A stretch of 64,000 nt of DNA from an uncultured Psychroserpens sp. GTDB taxonomy: Bacteria; Bacteroidota; Bacteroidia; Flavobacteriales; Flavobacteriaceae. Where the stretch lies: positions 428,946 through 492,945 of the forward strand of contig CANLEE010000001.1 in NCBI GenBank assembly GCA_947489585.1, given 5' to 3'. Below, one piece after another: positions 35,301 to 43,598 of the stretch (its first letter is position 1; each line of letters begins with the position of its first letter). Position numbers and translations under genes: made by a program. Under the pieces are notes generated by a model, which was not told the DNA's origin, did not search any database, and saw only the letters and a program-made list of their open reading frames with translations.

Positions 35301-36045
35301 CAAGAATAGGAAGCGGTTTCATATGACTTCCAAACGAAAATTGTCCACCATGCGACCCATTGGTATACATTGGATGGTGTAAAGCAACAATCGTTGTTTT
35401 GCCTCTAGCCTTTTTTATAAGACTACTATATTCATCAAAAAAAGCAGTTCTCGTTTTAATATCACAATCATCATTAAGTGTTGGATGTTTATCCCAATTA
35501 GTGATATACCATTGACTGTCGATAAGGATTAACTCAATATCGTCAGACACGTGAATTTTCTCAATTGGGCAACCTTTTTCTGGCAAAAACGTGTTTTTAC
35601 CTAACAGATCTTCAATATATTTTTCTTGACGTTTTAGACCCTCCACACCATTACTATACCAATCATGATTTCCAGGAATAAAAATGGCATCTCCTTTAAA
35701 ATCAGCTACTGCTTCCGCTTGAGTTTTAAGTTGATGTTCTGCAAAAGCTCTTTCCTCATGACTCTTTTTTGGCAATCCATTTTCATAGATATTGTCACCA
35801 AGAAAAATAGCTGTGCTCTGTTTTGAAGCTTTGCTTAATTCGGCTTTAAAAGCTTGTACCACTTTCGAAGATTCTCCAATTGGTGAATTCCCTGCGTCTC
35901 CAATTAAGTAAAATGAATGTTCAATTTCTTTATCTGGAAATGATTTGGAAGTATTCTTGTTTTTATATTGAGGCTTAAATGTTGCACAGGCATTGCATAA
36001 AAGGCTAAATATTAAAATGACTACTAATTGGTTGGTGTATTTCAT
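32323..36045 (-). CDS. Metallophosphatase lipoprotein fused to a C-terminal outer-membrane barrel
   Basis: A 1240-residue lipoprotein (lipobox SLLCNAC, Cys20). Residues 45-360 are a calcineurin-like phosphoesterase with all metal sites: LIGDAGN (50), LGDNIYENG (84), PGNHDWYSNG (127), HHPMYTNGSHGG and SGHEHSLQ. A middle region (about 420-850) has blocks such as LYRPLPRDRDQAF and IGDWDRHQDQWRW, reminiscent of a kinase-like or CotH-like segment. The last 350 residues are an Omp85/surface-antigen-like barrel, ending FRLGFGF with a terminal Phe. The phosphatase should therefore be tethered at the outer membrane next to a barrel encoded in the same chain. It may release phosphate from organic phosphates; the substrate is unknown. 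Confidence 0.85.
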   Translation of the reverse strand: MKYTNQLVVILIFSLLCNACATFKPQYKNKNTSKSFPDKEIEHSFYLIGDAGNSPIGESSKVVQAFKAELSKASKQSTAIFLGDNIYENGLPKKSHEERAFAEHQLKTQAEAVADFKGDAIFIPGNHDWYSNGVEGLKRQEKYIEDLLGKNTFLPEKGCPIEKIHVSDDIELILIDSQWYITNWDKHPTLNDDCDIKTRTAFFDEYSSLIKKARGKTTIVALHHPMYTNGSHGGQFSFGSHMKPLPILGTLKNVIRKTSGVANVDLQHKRYNEFKKRLVTISQENKKVVFVSGHEHSLQYIVEDNLRQIVSGSGSKVSATRNVGGGQFSYGTPGYARLDVFTDGSSHVRFYSVDDNNIVFQTEVLQQDVKKIVATYPDSFPKEKTASIYTEEETNKSGTYKFLWGERYRKLFSTKVTAPTVSLDTMYGGLKVVRKGGGNQSKSLRLEDKNGAQYVMRALRKNAVQYLQAVMFKDQYIEGQFDDTGTEDLILDIFAGAHPYAPFAIGTLSDAVGIYHTNPVLYYIPKQNALGHYNDEFGDELYMIEEHTSEGHSDLASFGFQDEIISTDDMMKKIHGDEDIVIDEAAYIRARLFDMLIGDWDRHQDQWRWIEFKENGKKLYRPLPRDRDQAFSIMSDGALLSAAVAVMPTARLLRKYDDDLVDVKGVNVEPYPLDMELIQMSEKSVWDAQVKAIQNGITDAVIEDAFLNFPEEVRDESLDEIKRKLKARRSNLQAISDRYFELVNTFAVVKGTNKDDYFTIECLSNGEVKILGQRIKKGEKDDVFHERIYNKAHTKEIWVYGLDDDDVFEVKGKNNKIRIRLIGGQNNDTYIVPDGGKITIYDYKSKDNDVAQAKKAKLRLRDDYETNVYDYKKLKNNTNQLIPTLGANPDDGFKIGVSNTYTAYGFERNPFTSQHAISAAYYFATQGFDLNYNGEFANVFGQANLGFDVHFNSPNYAVNFFGFGNSTPNPEADEDDGFDTDLDYNRVKIRTFKAMPSLIWRGDLGSRFKVGVFYESNEVDRTAGRFLDDIVGLSTNTDLLTVFDKQDFYGVDAAYHFENKDNDAFPTLGLQLSLQAGYKNNVSTSKGFAYLLPSLGFDYKLIPSGQLVLATNLRGHLNLGDDFEFYQAATLGANSGLRGYRNERFTGKTAFAQSTDVRWNFMNLKTGLLPISLGVFGGVDYGRVWIDDDLVFDNAFNKDDWNTSVGGGFFVNMANMMNANISAFNSDDGLRLAFRLGFGF

Positions 36046-36118
36046 TTCAAATGGTTTAATTCATTAAATATATTAAATCTTATACTAATATTTCTTGAAG
36101 TTTTTCAACTATGTCGTA

Positions 36119-37336
36119 TTAAGTAAGTTCTGTATCGATAATTATTTCATTTTGGAGTGTTTTATGCACAGGACATTTAGAAGCAATCTCTTTTAATCGT
36201 TGCTTTTGTGATTCATCTAAATCACCAACAAAAGTCAACTTTTTCGATAAATGATCGATTCGAGTTGGTTTGTCTAAGTCTAACATTAAATCATCACTAT
36301 GCTTTTTAGAATACGTGATATGAGCATAGACTTCTTGTAAATCCCATTGCTTACGTTCTGCATATAATTTTAAAGTCATCGCTGTACAAGTTGCCAATCC
36401 TGCACTCAGAAAATCGTAAGGTGAAGGTCCAAAATCGTCTCCTCCAACTGATGCTGGTTCATCTGCAATAAAATTATGATTTGCCGTTTGAATCGTTGTC
36501 GTAAAATTATCTTCCTTCAAATTTAAATGTGCAACCAATTGCTCTCCTGCTGTATCCAACATTTTATTTTCTTTTGGTGGAAAATACCGTTTTACCCAAA
36601 CACCAATCATATCACCAACATACGAACTGTCTTGAGCATTACTCAATAAATGATCGGCATTGTCTAAACTTACAAAACTCTTGGGATGATGTGCATTATG
36701 GTATAGCTCATGTGCATTTTTAATACCTACAATGGTGTCTATTGGAGAGTGTAAAATGAGTAATGGTTTTCGTAATGTTTTAACAATGGTTAGCAAATCG
36801 GTTTTATCAAAATCAGAAACAAATTCCTCGTCAATTTTAAAAGGCCTTCCACCAATATTGACTTCAACCTTACCTTTTTGTTTTACCTCTTCAATTCCAT
36901 GAGAAAACAAATGCTTGACATGACTAACTGTTGCTGGAGCACCAACCGTAGCAACAGCTTTTATATTATCTATTTTAGAAGCTGCAACTAAAACTGCCGC
37001 TCCTCCAAGTGAGTGCCCAACTAATAATGATGGTGCTTTATAATGTGCTTTTAGGAAATCATTTACTGCAATTAGATCATCAACATTTGCTGAAAAATGA
37101 CTTTCTGCAAACTCCCCTTCACTTCGCCCTAAACCTGTAAAATCAAATCGTACGACTCCAAAACCATGATTCGTTAATGATCTGCTAATATGTTTGACAG
37201 CACTTAATGAGCTGCTACATGTAAAGCAATGTGCAAAAATGGCAAAGTAGTTTGGTTTTTGGTTTGCAGGCAATTCAATATGTGCTTGAAGTTTATGCCC
37301 TTTTTTGTTCTCTATTTTTAATCGTTCACTATTCAT
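36119..37336 (-). CDS. Bifunctional alpha/beta-hydrolase and OsmC-family protein
   Basis: A 405-residue fusion. Residues 1-255 are an alpha/beta hydrolase with nucleophile elbow [11 protein letters not shown] (Ser109) and plausible acid and base in HSPIDTIVG (Asp200) and LDNADHLLS (His229). Residues 265-405 are an OsmC domain with its two redox cysteines, Cys317 ([10 protein letters not shown]) and Cys388 ([10 protein letters not shown]). OsmC proteins reduce organic hydroperoxides with these cysteines. The pairing with a hydrolase is a known but poorly explained domain arrangement. It is the last gene of the SelO-MsrA run, 9 bp after the MsrA-like gene. Confidence 0.93.
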   Translation of the reverse strand: MNSERLKIENKKGHKLQAHIELPANQKPNYFAIFAHCFTCSSSLSAVKHISRSLTNHGFGVVRFDFTGLGRSEGEFAESHFSANVDDLIAVNDFLKAHYKAPSLLVGHSLGGAAVLVAASKIDNIKAVATVGAPATVSHVKHLFSHGIEEVKQKGKVEVNIGGRPFKIDEEFVSDFDKTDLLTIVKTLRKPLLILHSPIDTIVGIKNAHELYHNAHHPKSFVSLDNADHLLSNAQDSSYVGDMIGVWVKRYFPPKENKMLDTAGEQLVAHLNLKEDNFTTTIQTANHNFIADEPASVGGDDFGPSPYDFLSAGLATCTAMTLKLYAERKQWDLQEVYAHITYSKKHSDDLMLDLDKPTRIDHLSKKLTFVGDLDESQKQRLKEIASKCPVHKTLQNEIIIDTELT

Positions 37337-37345
37337 ATTCGTTTA

Positions 37346-37873
37346 TTATTCTATGGATTCAACTTTTAAATGACTTAGTTTTTCATGATTTACATGAGCA
37401 CCATAATCTTTTAAAAGCAATTTTAATTTCGGATTGATGAAGGCTTTACAAAATGGCTTTTCGGGATTATTATAGTAATAATTTGTGATTTCATTTCTTG
37501 ACATTTTGAACGCATTAAAATCTAAAACCAGTGTCACTAAAGTCCCATAATATTCCTTGCCAAGTTCATGTAAAATTTGCTTAGACTGAGCTTTTTGCGT
37601 ATCTGAAAACGTATAAATAGCAGATCTGTATTTATCTCGCATAGAATGATTTTTGGTGCTCTTATGCGTTATTAGATGAATATCTATAAGCAATCGAAGG
37701 TCAATTAATTCAAGGTTAAATGTGATAATTATGCCTTCTGAAAATGTTGCATTATCATCAATTGAAGCAATATAACCTTGTTCTACAGAAATAACACCTT
37801 TCACGGATTGAAACACAGCTTCTGTACACCAATGACAACCGCCTCCTAATCCTATTTTTTCTATGCTTTTCAT
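37346..37873 (-). CDS. Divergent peptide methionine sulfoxide reductase (MsrA-like)
   Basis: A 175-residue MsrA-fold protein. The catalytic motif reads GLGGGCHWCTEAVFQ (Cys14, with a second Cys at 17), where most MsrA proteins have GGCFW. The usual HDPT block is missing, but RDKYRSAIYTFSDTQ corresponds to the QYRSAI block. Near the C-terminus NPEKPFCKAF matches the resolving-cysteine region. It should reduce methionine-S-sulfoxide with the Cys14 sulfenic acid chemistry, but the His for Phe change and the lost block make it a distinct clade. It overlaps the 85-residue gene upstream by 4 bp. Confidence 0.82.
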   Translation of the reverse strand: MKSIEKIGLGGGCHWCTEAVFQSVKGVISVEQGYIASIDDNATFSEGIIITFNLELIDLRLLIDIHLITHKSTKNHSMRDKYRSAIYTFSDTQKAQSKQILHELGKEYYGTLVTLVLDFNAFKMSRNEITNYYYNNPEKPFCKAFINPKLKLLLKDYGAHVNHEKLSHLKVESIE

Positions 37874-38127
37874 TGACGTATTATTTTATAATCATTTAAA
37901 AACCGAATGACTTTCTCTTCAGGCATTTCACATGGTTTAAGCAGTTCTTTATCTGATGTGATGTAATAATTTAGACTAATAAAATCGTTACCTGCTAATT
38001 CTTCAGCAAATACTTTTATACTTTTTCCTTTATTGAAATCGGTTCTCGTGATTCCATATTTTTTATTCTGAAATATCACTTCACTATACCCTTTTGGCAA
38101 TCCAAAAATGCGTTTTAAAATTGACAT
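37870..38127 (-). CDS. Small protein of unknown function between SelO and MsrA-like genes
   Basis: An 85-residue cytoplasmic protein with no signal peptide or membrane segment. Visible features are a basic N-terminus (MSILKRIFGLPKGYSEVIF), one cysteine (LLKPCEMPEEKV) and a mixed alpha/beta pattern. I do not recognise a family. It is translated in a coupled way: its ATG overlaps the last base of the selO stop, and its own stop overlaps the MsrA-like start by 4 bp. This makes it a genuine gene and hints at a redox-repair task shared with its neighbours. Confidence 0.7.
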   Translation of the reverse strand: MSILKRIFGLPKGYSEVIFQNKKYGITRTDFNKGKSIKVFAEELAGNDFISLNYYITSDKELLKPCEMPEEKVIRFLNDYKIIRQ

Positions 38128-39689
38128 TACGAACTACAAGATAACATAGAACAACCCACTTTATGTCTCGCCCAATCTGGTCGTTTGGCAAACCATTTTT
38201 CGTTTTCTGGTTGCTCAGCGTAAGGTTGTTTTAAAAGCTGAAACAACGCATCAATCAATTTGTAATCGCCTTTGTTTGCATCGTCAATAGCTAATTGTGC
38301 CATATAATTTCTGAGTACATATTTAGGGTTTACTGCATTCATGTTTCGTTTTCGTTCAGTATCAGAAAGTGGTTCTTTTTCTAGTCTTAAATCGTAGCTT
38401 TCAAACCAATTTCTCCAGTGTTGGGCTTTACTATCTGAGACTTCATTAAATACATAAAATGCGTCCTTAACAATTGCTAAGCCTTTTTTAGCATCACCTT
38501 TTTTGAAGTTACTCAAATTTCGGAAGAACAAAGTCATATCTGTTTCGGTGAGTAACAAGGCATCCTCTAAACTTTGAATCAGTTCACTATCTTTAGCGTC
38601 ACTCAATGTTAGACCTAATTTTGATTGCATCATTTTAAGAGATTTTTTCTCAAAATCAGTCTTATAATTCTCTAAAATAGCTTCAAGAGGCTCAGTCTCT
38701 TCAATTAATGGATACAAAGCATTAGCGAGTTGGTATAAATTCCAAAGACCAATATTAGGTTGATTTCCATAGCGATAACGTTTATGTTGCCTATCAGTTG
38801 TATTTGGTGTCCACCCAAAGTCAAAGCCTTCTAACCAACCATAAGGTCCATAATCTATCGTTAACCCTAGAATTGACATATTATCAGTATTCATCACACC
38901 ATGAACAAAGCCTACACGTTGCCAATGAATTATCATGTCAAGCGTTCGTTCGGAAACTTCGGAAAAAAATTGAATATAGCTGTCTTTTGAAGGCTTTCCT
39001 AAATGTGAAAAATGATGCTTTATAGTATAATCAACTAGTGTTTTCAGTGTTTTATGATCTTGTCTCGCAGCAAAAATTTCGAAACTTCCAAAGCGTAAAA
39101 ATGAAGGTGAAATACGCGATACTATGGCACCTTTTTCGTAGGCTGAATTACCATCATAGAGCATATCTCTCATAACTTCATCTCCAGACAAAGCCAAGGA
39201 TAATGCTCTTGTTGTTGGCACACCTAAATGAAACATGGCTTCACTACATAGGTATTCTCTAATTGAAGATCTCAAAACGGCTAAACCATCAGCTGTTCTT
39301 GAATAAGGTGTTTCTCCAGCCCCTTTAAGTTGTACTGTCCATTGTTTTGCATTGTGTTCAACCTCAAATAAATTGATTGCTCTACCATCTCCTAACTGTC
39401 CTGCCCAATTTCCAAATTGATGTCCGCCATAACACATCGCGTAAGGCTGAGTATTTTTCAACACTTGGTTTCCTGTAAATACATTTGTAAATGCTTCACT
39501 TGAACTATCGGTTTTAGACATTCCCAATGTTTCGACCATGTCTTCAGAGACGTGAAGCATTTCTGGTGCATTAGTATGTTTAGGAATCACATAAGAAAAA
39601 CAAGCTTCTTTCACCTGACGTCTAGAATTGTCTAAAACAGGGTCGGCAGGAAGTGTTTCTATGAAAGTCTTTTTTAAATTTAATTTCAT
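38127..39689 (-). CDS. selO: Protein adenylyltransferase SelO (YdiU/UPF0061)
   Basis: A 520-residue pseudokinase-fold AMPylase that moves AMP onto Ser/Thr/Tyr of target proteins. The family blocks are present: GGHQFGNWAGQLGDGRAINL near 88-107, VQLKGAGETPYSRTADG with the nucleotide-contact region, LRSSIREYLCSEAM, and HGVMNTDNMSILGLTIDYGP with the Asn/Asp metal site. The C-terminus ends SCSS; this Cys aligns with the C-terminal selenocysteine of animal SelO. The length fits a bacterial SelO. It heads a run selO-85aa-msrA-hydrolase/OsmC, all related to oxidative damage, which agrees with the role of SelO in redox stress. Confidence 0.95.
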   Translation of the reverse strand: MKLNLKKTFIETLPADPVLDNSRRQVKEACFSYVIPKHTNAPEMLHVSEDMVETLGMSKTDSSSEAFTNVFTGNQVLKNTQPYAMCYGGHQFGNWAGQLGDGRAINLFEVEHNAKQWTVQLKGAGETPYSRTADGLAVLRSSIREYLCSEAMFHLGVPTTRALSLALSGDEVMRDMLYDGNSAYEKGAIVSRISPSFLRFGSFEIFAARQDHKTLKTLVDYTIKHHFSHLGKPSKDSYIQFFSEVSERTLDMIIHWQRVGFVHGVMNTDNMSILGLTIDYGPYGWLEGFDFGWTPNTTDRQHKRYRYGNQPNIGLWNLYQLANALYPLIEETEPLEAILENYKTDFEKKSLKMMQSKLGLTLSDAKDSELIQSLEDALLLTETDMTLFFRNLSNFKKGDAKKGLAIVKDAFYVFNEVSDSKAQHWRNWFESYDLRLEKEPLSDTERKRNMNAVNPKYVLRNYMAQLAIDDANKGDYKLIDALFQLLKQPYAEQPENEKWFAKRPDWARHKVGCSMLSCSS

Positions 39690-39748
39690 TAAAATTTTCG
39701 TTCTTAAAAAAGTTCAAAATGATTATTATAATCTCATAATTTACAAAA

Positions 39749-39774
39749 TTTTTAGTCGTTATACTTACTAAAAA
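39749..39774. promoter_or_regulatory. Inverted repeat TTTTTAGT-N10-ACTAAAAA
   Basis: Arms at 39749-39756 and 39767-39774 in the divergent region between selO and the HD-PycTM gene. It shares the TTTAGT/ACTAAA half-sites with a second inverted repeat at 39850-39867. Both flanking genes are transcribed away from it, so it is not a terminator for either. An operator is possible. Confidence 0.35.
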
Positions 39775-39849
39775 ATTACAAGCTTTAATCAGTGAAAGTC
39801 TTTTAATAATTTACGACAAACTGTATTGTTAAATCATCATTAATTAAAG

Positions 39850-39867
39850 TTTAGTATTTTTACTAAA
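39850..39867. promoter_or_regulatory. Inverted repeat TTTAGTA-N4-TACTAAA just before the HD-PycTM gene
   Basis: A perfect 7-bp inverted repeat with a TTTT loop, ending 15 bp before the ATG. It may be an operator, or a hairpin in the 5' leader that affects ribosome access. It has the same half-sites as the repeat at 39749-39774. Confidence 0.4.
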
Positions 39868-39882
39868 TAAACTATAGTCTTT

Positions 39883-41091
39883 ATGGATACGCTCATTATC
39901 GAAGTAGAAAAATATGTTGTTAATCTTCTAAACGAAACTTTAGACAGCACATTTACATATCATAATTTACCGCATACACAAAGAGTGGTGCAAAAGACTC
40001 AAGAGTTAGCTGAAGCTTCGCAATTAGACAGTACCCAAGCAAATCTTTTGGCTATTTCAGCTTGGTTTCACGACACAGGATACACTCAAGATATTGAAAA
40101 TCATGAGGATAAAAGTGCAAAAATTGCTAGTGCTTTTTTAAAGAATCAAAATGTCTCTCAAGAACACATTGATACTGTTTCTCAATTAATTCTAGCTACG
40201 AAAATGGCTTCTGAGCCTAATAATGAGTTAGAGAAAATTATTAGAGATGCTGACGCCTCACATCTTGCTAGCAAAAATTATAGAGACATTTCTGAATTAC
40301 TAAGAAAAGAATGGGAACTCACTTGTAATAAGGAGTTAACTGAATCTGAATGGTTAATCGAAAACGTAGCTTTTTTAACTAAAAGGCACCGTTTCTATAC
40401 TGATTTCGCTTCAGCAAATTGGGAAAAGCAAAAAGGCAAAAACTTAGCCCAGCTGCTTAAAGATCAAAAAAAATTAAAACTAGAAAGTTCTAAATTAAAA
40501 CAGAAAAAAGAAGAGTTAGATTTCAAAAAGAATAAAATAGAACTGCCAGAACGTGGTATTGAAACCATGTTTAGAGTTGCGCTTCGTAATCATATTACTT
40601 TAAGTGATATTGCTGATACTAAAGCCAATATTTTACTATCAGTAAATGCTATTATCATCTCTTTAGTACTCTCAAATTTGGTCTCTAAACTTGATAATCC
40701 TTCAAATCAATATTTGATTTGGCCAACAGCAATTTTTGCGATGTTTACTGTTGCTTCAATTGTTTTATCTGTTTTGGCCACACGTCCAAATGTTACTCAA
40801 GGAAAGTTCACTAAAGAAGATGTTGCAAATAAAAAAGTAAATCTTTTGTTCTTCGGAAATTTTCACCAGATGAAACTTAATGAATTTGAATGGGCTATGA
40901 CAGAAATGATGCAAGATAGAGATTACCTCTACAGTTCGCTTACCAAAGATCTTTACTTTTTAGGACTTGTTTTAAACAGAAAATATGGGTTGCTTCGATT
41001 AACTTATACAGTGTTCATGGTAGGAATCGTCATCAGTGTAATTGCTTTTGCAGTAGCATTTCAATTCTCAGGTGCAGAAACACTATTGTAA
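39883..41091 (+). CDS. HD-domain phosphohydrolase fused to a Pycsar-type membrane domain (PycTM/DUF5706)
   Basis: A 402-residue protein. Residues 20-175 are an HD domain with its metal ligands: His31 (NLPHTQRVV), His63-Asp64 (WFHDTGYTQD) and Asp122 (IIRDADASHL). A charged coiled coil (190-222) follows. Residues 225-395 match the PycTM/DUF5706 domain, with the signature SDIADTKANILLSVNAIIIS, two central membrane helices and a third at 373-393. In Pycsar immunity, PycTM domains are membrane effectors set off by cCMP or cUMP. No uridylate or cytidylate cyclase lies nearby. The HD fusion is widespread in Flavobacteriia and may be a housekeeping nucleotide sensor rather than a defence protein. Confidence 0.85.
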   Translation: MDTLIIEVEKYVVNLLNETLDSTFTYHNLPHTQRVVQKTQELAEASQLDSTQANLLAISAWFHDTGYTQDIENHEDKSAKIASAFLKNQNVSQEHIDTVSQLILATKMASEPNNELEKIIRDADASHLASKNYRDISELLRKEWELTCNKELTESEWLIENVAFLTKRHRFYTDFASANWEKQKGKNLAQLLKDQKKLKLESSKLKQKKEELDFKKNKIELPERGIETMFRVALRNHITLSDIADTKANILLSVNAIIISLVLSNLVSKLDNPSNQYLIWPTAIFAMFTVASIVLSVLATRPNVTQGKFTKEDVANKKVNLLFFGNFHQMKLNEFEWAMTEMMQDRDYLYSSLTKDLYFLGLVLNRKYGLLRLTYTVFMVGIVISVIAFAVAFQFSGAETLL

Positions 41092-41096
41092 TAAGA

Positions 41097-43472
41097 TTAA
41101 GCCTTGATTTCTTTCATTAAATCATCATAGGTATAAAATGATTTATCGTCTTTATCTTTATGATATAGTACACTTACTCTAATCGCTTTCAAACCAGTAA
41201 CCGCTTGTAAATCTTGAAGCTCAACAACTTCAACATCATCATCTAAATATTTTTTAGACTGTAAGAATTTGATATATCTTAGGTATTCTATTTCATCTTG
41301 CTTTTGAGAATACACAATACTTATTTTCCCTTTTTGAGTAACACGTTCTGTTGTTCCCTTGATATATGCTTTATCAACTCGCTTTTTTACAATTTCATAT
41401 CTTGCATTGTAAGTACCATCAACATCAAATTGTTTTTCATCCATCCTAAAGCTTATAGATAATGGTTGGTTAAACACCAAAATCATTGAAGCTACATCTA
41501 GTTTAACTGGAAATTTAGATTGCATTAAATAGAATGAATTTTCCATTTCACACATGACCTGTAACTGCCATAATCTTAAATTATATAGATAGATTGGATT
41601 AAATGAATCTTCCTTAGTAATCGATTCCCCAATGTACATGTTATGCTCAACACCATCGGTCTTAAAACGTTCAAAATAATGAGGATACATGGCTTGGGCT
41701 TCAACTTGCTTTTTATCTAAAAGCATAGCCATTTCTTTGTTAATCAATGCTATAGTATCATCATAATCTTTTCTATGTTTATATAAAACGTTTACTTTAT
41801 CATCTATACTATTAAAATAAGATTCTACTTCTTCTTTTAAAGCATCTATGACTATTAAATGTTTTAATAGCGGATCTATATCTTGCTTAACAAATGCAGA
41901 AATTTGCTGTTCGCTATCCACCTGAAAGTGGGAAGCTAATCCTTCCAAATAACTATCAATTTGGTATAGAAACTGCTCATAAATAGGCAGGTTTTCTAAT
42001 TTGAAAGCGTTTTCGATGATTGACTTTATAGATTCAAGTTGAATTGTTAAATCTTGTCGTGTCGCCGAATTTCTTGCTTCCGAAGAGCCTTTAATATCTA
42101 TTTGTCCAAATAAAGGATATATGTTATCAAAAGCTATTTTATTAAAACTAGGTTCTTTACCACTAAGCTGGTCTTTAATAAAGTTTTTAGCTTCCTTTTC
42201 AAAACGCCAGTTCACACTTGGATGAATTGAAGTACATTCTTGTTGAATAATGGCTTCAATTAAATTTTCTTCTTCGCTCTTAGAACGTTCTACAGCCGAA
42301 ACAATAAAAGGCATCACATCGACCAATTTATTGGCATTGATACTATTTAATACTTTAGGTTGTTCTGAAACAATTTCTAAAATACCCATTAAACCTTCTT
42401 CATTAGCTATAGGTGCCAAAATTGCACTTTTAATACCTTGCGCTTTTAGCGTTTTATATTGTGGTGCTTTTCCTTTTGAAAGCTCATAAAATTTATCTAC
42501 ATCTGATATAGCATAAAACTTTTTCTCCTTCAATAAGGTTTTATAAGACCTACTACATAGTGCATCAGAACAGGTATTAGAATCTAACTGATTGAGAAGA
42601 AAACTATTTATACCTACACCGTATACACGCTCAAAATTATCTTCCTCATCATTGTATATGGAGAACCCAACTTTTATATCTTTAAGGCCAAGAAGTGATT
42701 GAAAAATTTGATGAAAATCGTTCATAAAACCTTCATCTTTCCTCTTATCTTCACCTATTAAAGTGGTTTTTATATTAGAAATAGATTGGTCATCTGTAAC
42801 ATTAAAAATATTAGAAATCACAAAACCTTTAAACGTGTAGCTATTAGGAGGGAATTTTTCCTTCCATAACTCCATATTTTCAAAATTGTCTAATAATTCA
42901 TCAACATCTTCTTGAGAAATTTTTGGAGCATCTTTCGAAGGAACAATCTCAGTAAAATCAGCATTATATAATATTTTATAATACTGCATTATGCCATTAG
43001 CATCTGGAATTTCGTAATAAAACGGTCGCTTAAAATTAACATGATGCCCATAGCAAAATGCTAAAATAATAGTACATGCAATGATATACTTATCATCTTT
43101 CGGCATGTTTTTGATTTCTAATTCAAAATCGTCACCAGCGGTTTCAATTATAGATTTAAAGCGTTCAGAAGAATTAAAAATAAGATTATGAAATGGTACC
43201 GATGCCGTTTTAATTTCATTCTTGGTTAAAATAGGACTAAATGAATCTTGAAGAATGATACGAATCTCTTTTTCTCTTTTAACTAAGTCATCAGGGTTTG
43301 TAATACCATCCCTGAGTTCAGGAAAACCTGAAGCTGTTTTTAAAACACGACGTGCCTTAGCAGCTATAAACTCATCATCACTTTGTGATAATTCTTCGTA
43401 GTGCTTAAGAATTTTATCAAAGCTCACTTTTAATCTAAAAGGAGATTCAATATTTTCATTTATATCGTTCAT
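41097..43472 (-). CDS. GAF-domain-containing protein, large, unknown function
   Basis: A 791-residue cytoplasmic protein from the ATG at 43470-43472; an upstream ATG at 43490 would add six residues. A GAF-like domain is visible at about 290-400, with SDALCSRSYKTLL, KFYAISDVDKFYEL and SAILAPIANEEGLMGILEIV. The flanks are helical and unfamiliar: an N-terminal section of about 280 residues, and a C-terminal 390 residues with coiled-coil character. There is no HTH, kinase or cyclase motif. It is tail to tail with the HD-PycTM gene with 5 bp between stops. GAF domains often bind cyclic nucleotides, so a link to the PycTM protein can be imagined but is not shown. Confidence 0.75.
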   Translation of the reverse strand: MNDINENIESPFRLKVSFDKILKHYEELSQSDDEFIAAKARRVLKTASGFPELRDGITNPDDLVKREKEIRIILQDSFSPILTKNEIKTASVPFHNLIFNSSERFKSIIETAGDDFELEIKNMPKDDKYIIACTIILAFCYGHHVNFKRPFYYEIPDANGIMQYYKILYNADFTEIVPSKDAPKISQEDVDELLDNFENMELWKEKFPPNSYTFKGFVISNIFNVTDDQSISNIKTTLIGEDKRKDEGFMNDFHQIFQSLLGLKDIKVGFSIYNDEEDNFERVYGVGINSFLLNQLDSNTCSDALCSRSYKTLLKEKKFYAISDVDKFYELSKGKAPQYKTLKAQGIKSAILAPIANEEGLMGILEIVSEQPKVLNSINANKLVDVMPFIVSAVERSKSEEENLIEAIIQQECTSIHPSVNWRFEKEAKNFIKDQLSGKEPSFNKIAFDNIYPLFGQIDIKGSSEARNSATRQDLTIQLESIKSIIENAFKLENLPIYEQFLYQIDSYLEGLASHFQVDSEQQISAFVKQDIDPLLKHLIVIDALKEEVESYFNSIDDKVNVLYKHRKDYDDTIALINKEMAMLLDKKQVEAQAMYPHYFERFKTDGVEHNMYIGESITKEDSFNPIYLYNLRLWQLQVMCEMENSFYLMQSKFPVKLDVASMILVFNQPLSISFRMDEKQFDVDGTYNARYEIVKKRVDKAYIKGTTERVTQKGKISIVYSQKQDEIEYLRYIKFLQSKKYLDDDVEVVELQDLQAVTGLKAIRVSVLYHKDKDDKSFYTYDDLMKEIKA

Positions 43473-43598
43473 AACAACTGTTTGGTACATGCAAAGTTAC
43501 AAAATTAATAGATTAGTCGTTTGTAATAAGACTTTCTTACTATTAAAATGTTACACGTATTGTTGTTAATTTATTGAGAAGAAGTAATTTTTATTTAC

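Noticed and set aside
36095..36108. TTGA-N6-TCAA upstream of the metallophosphatase gene
   Set aside because: The inner six bases are not symmetric, and an 8-base pattern is expected by chance in AT-rich DNA of this length.
39883..41091. A Pycsar anti-phage system
   Set aside because: Only the PycTM domain is present; no PycC-type cyclase or other defence gene is in the neighbourhood, so a defence system is not supported.
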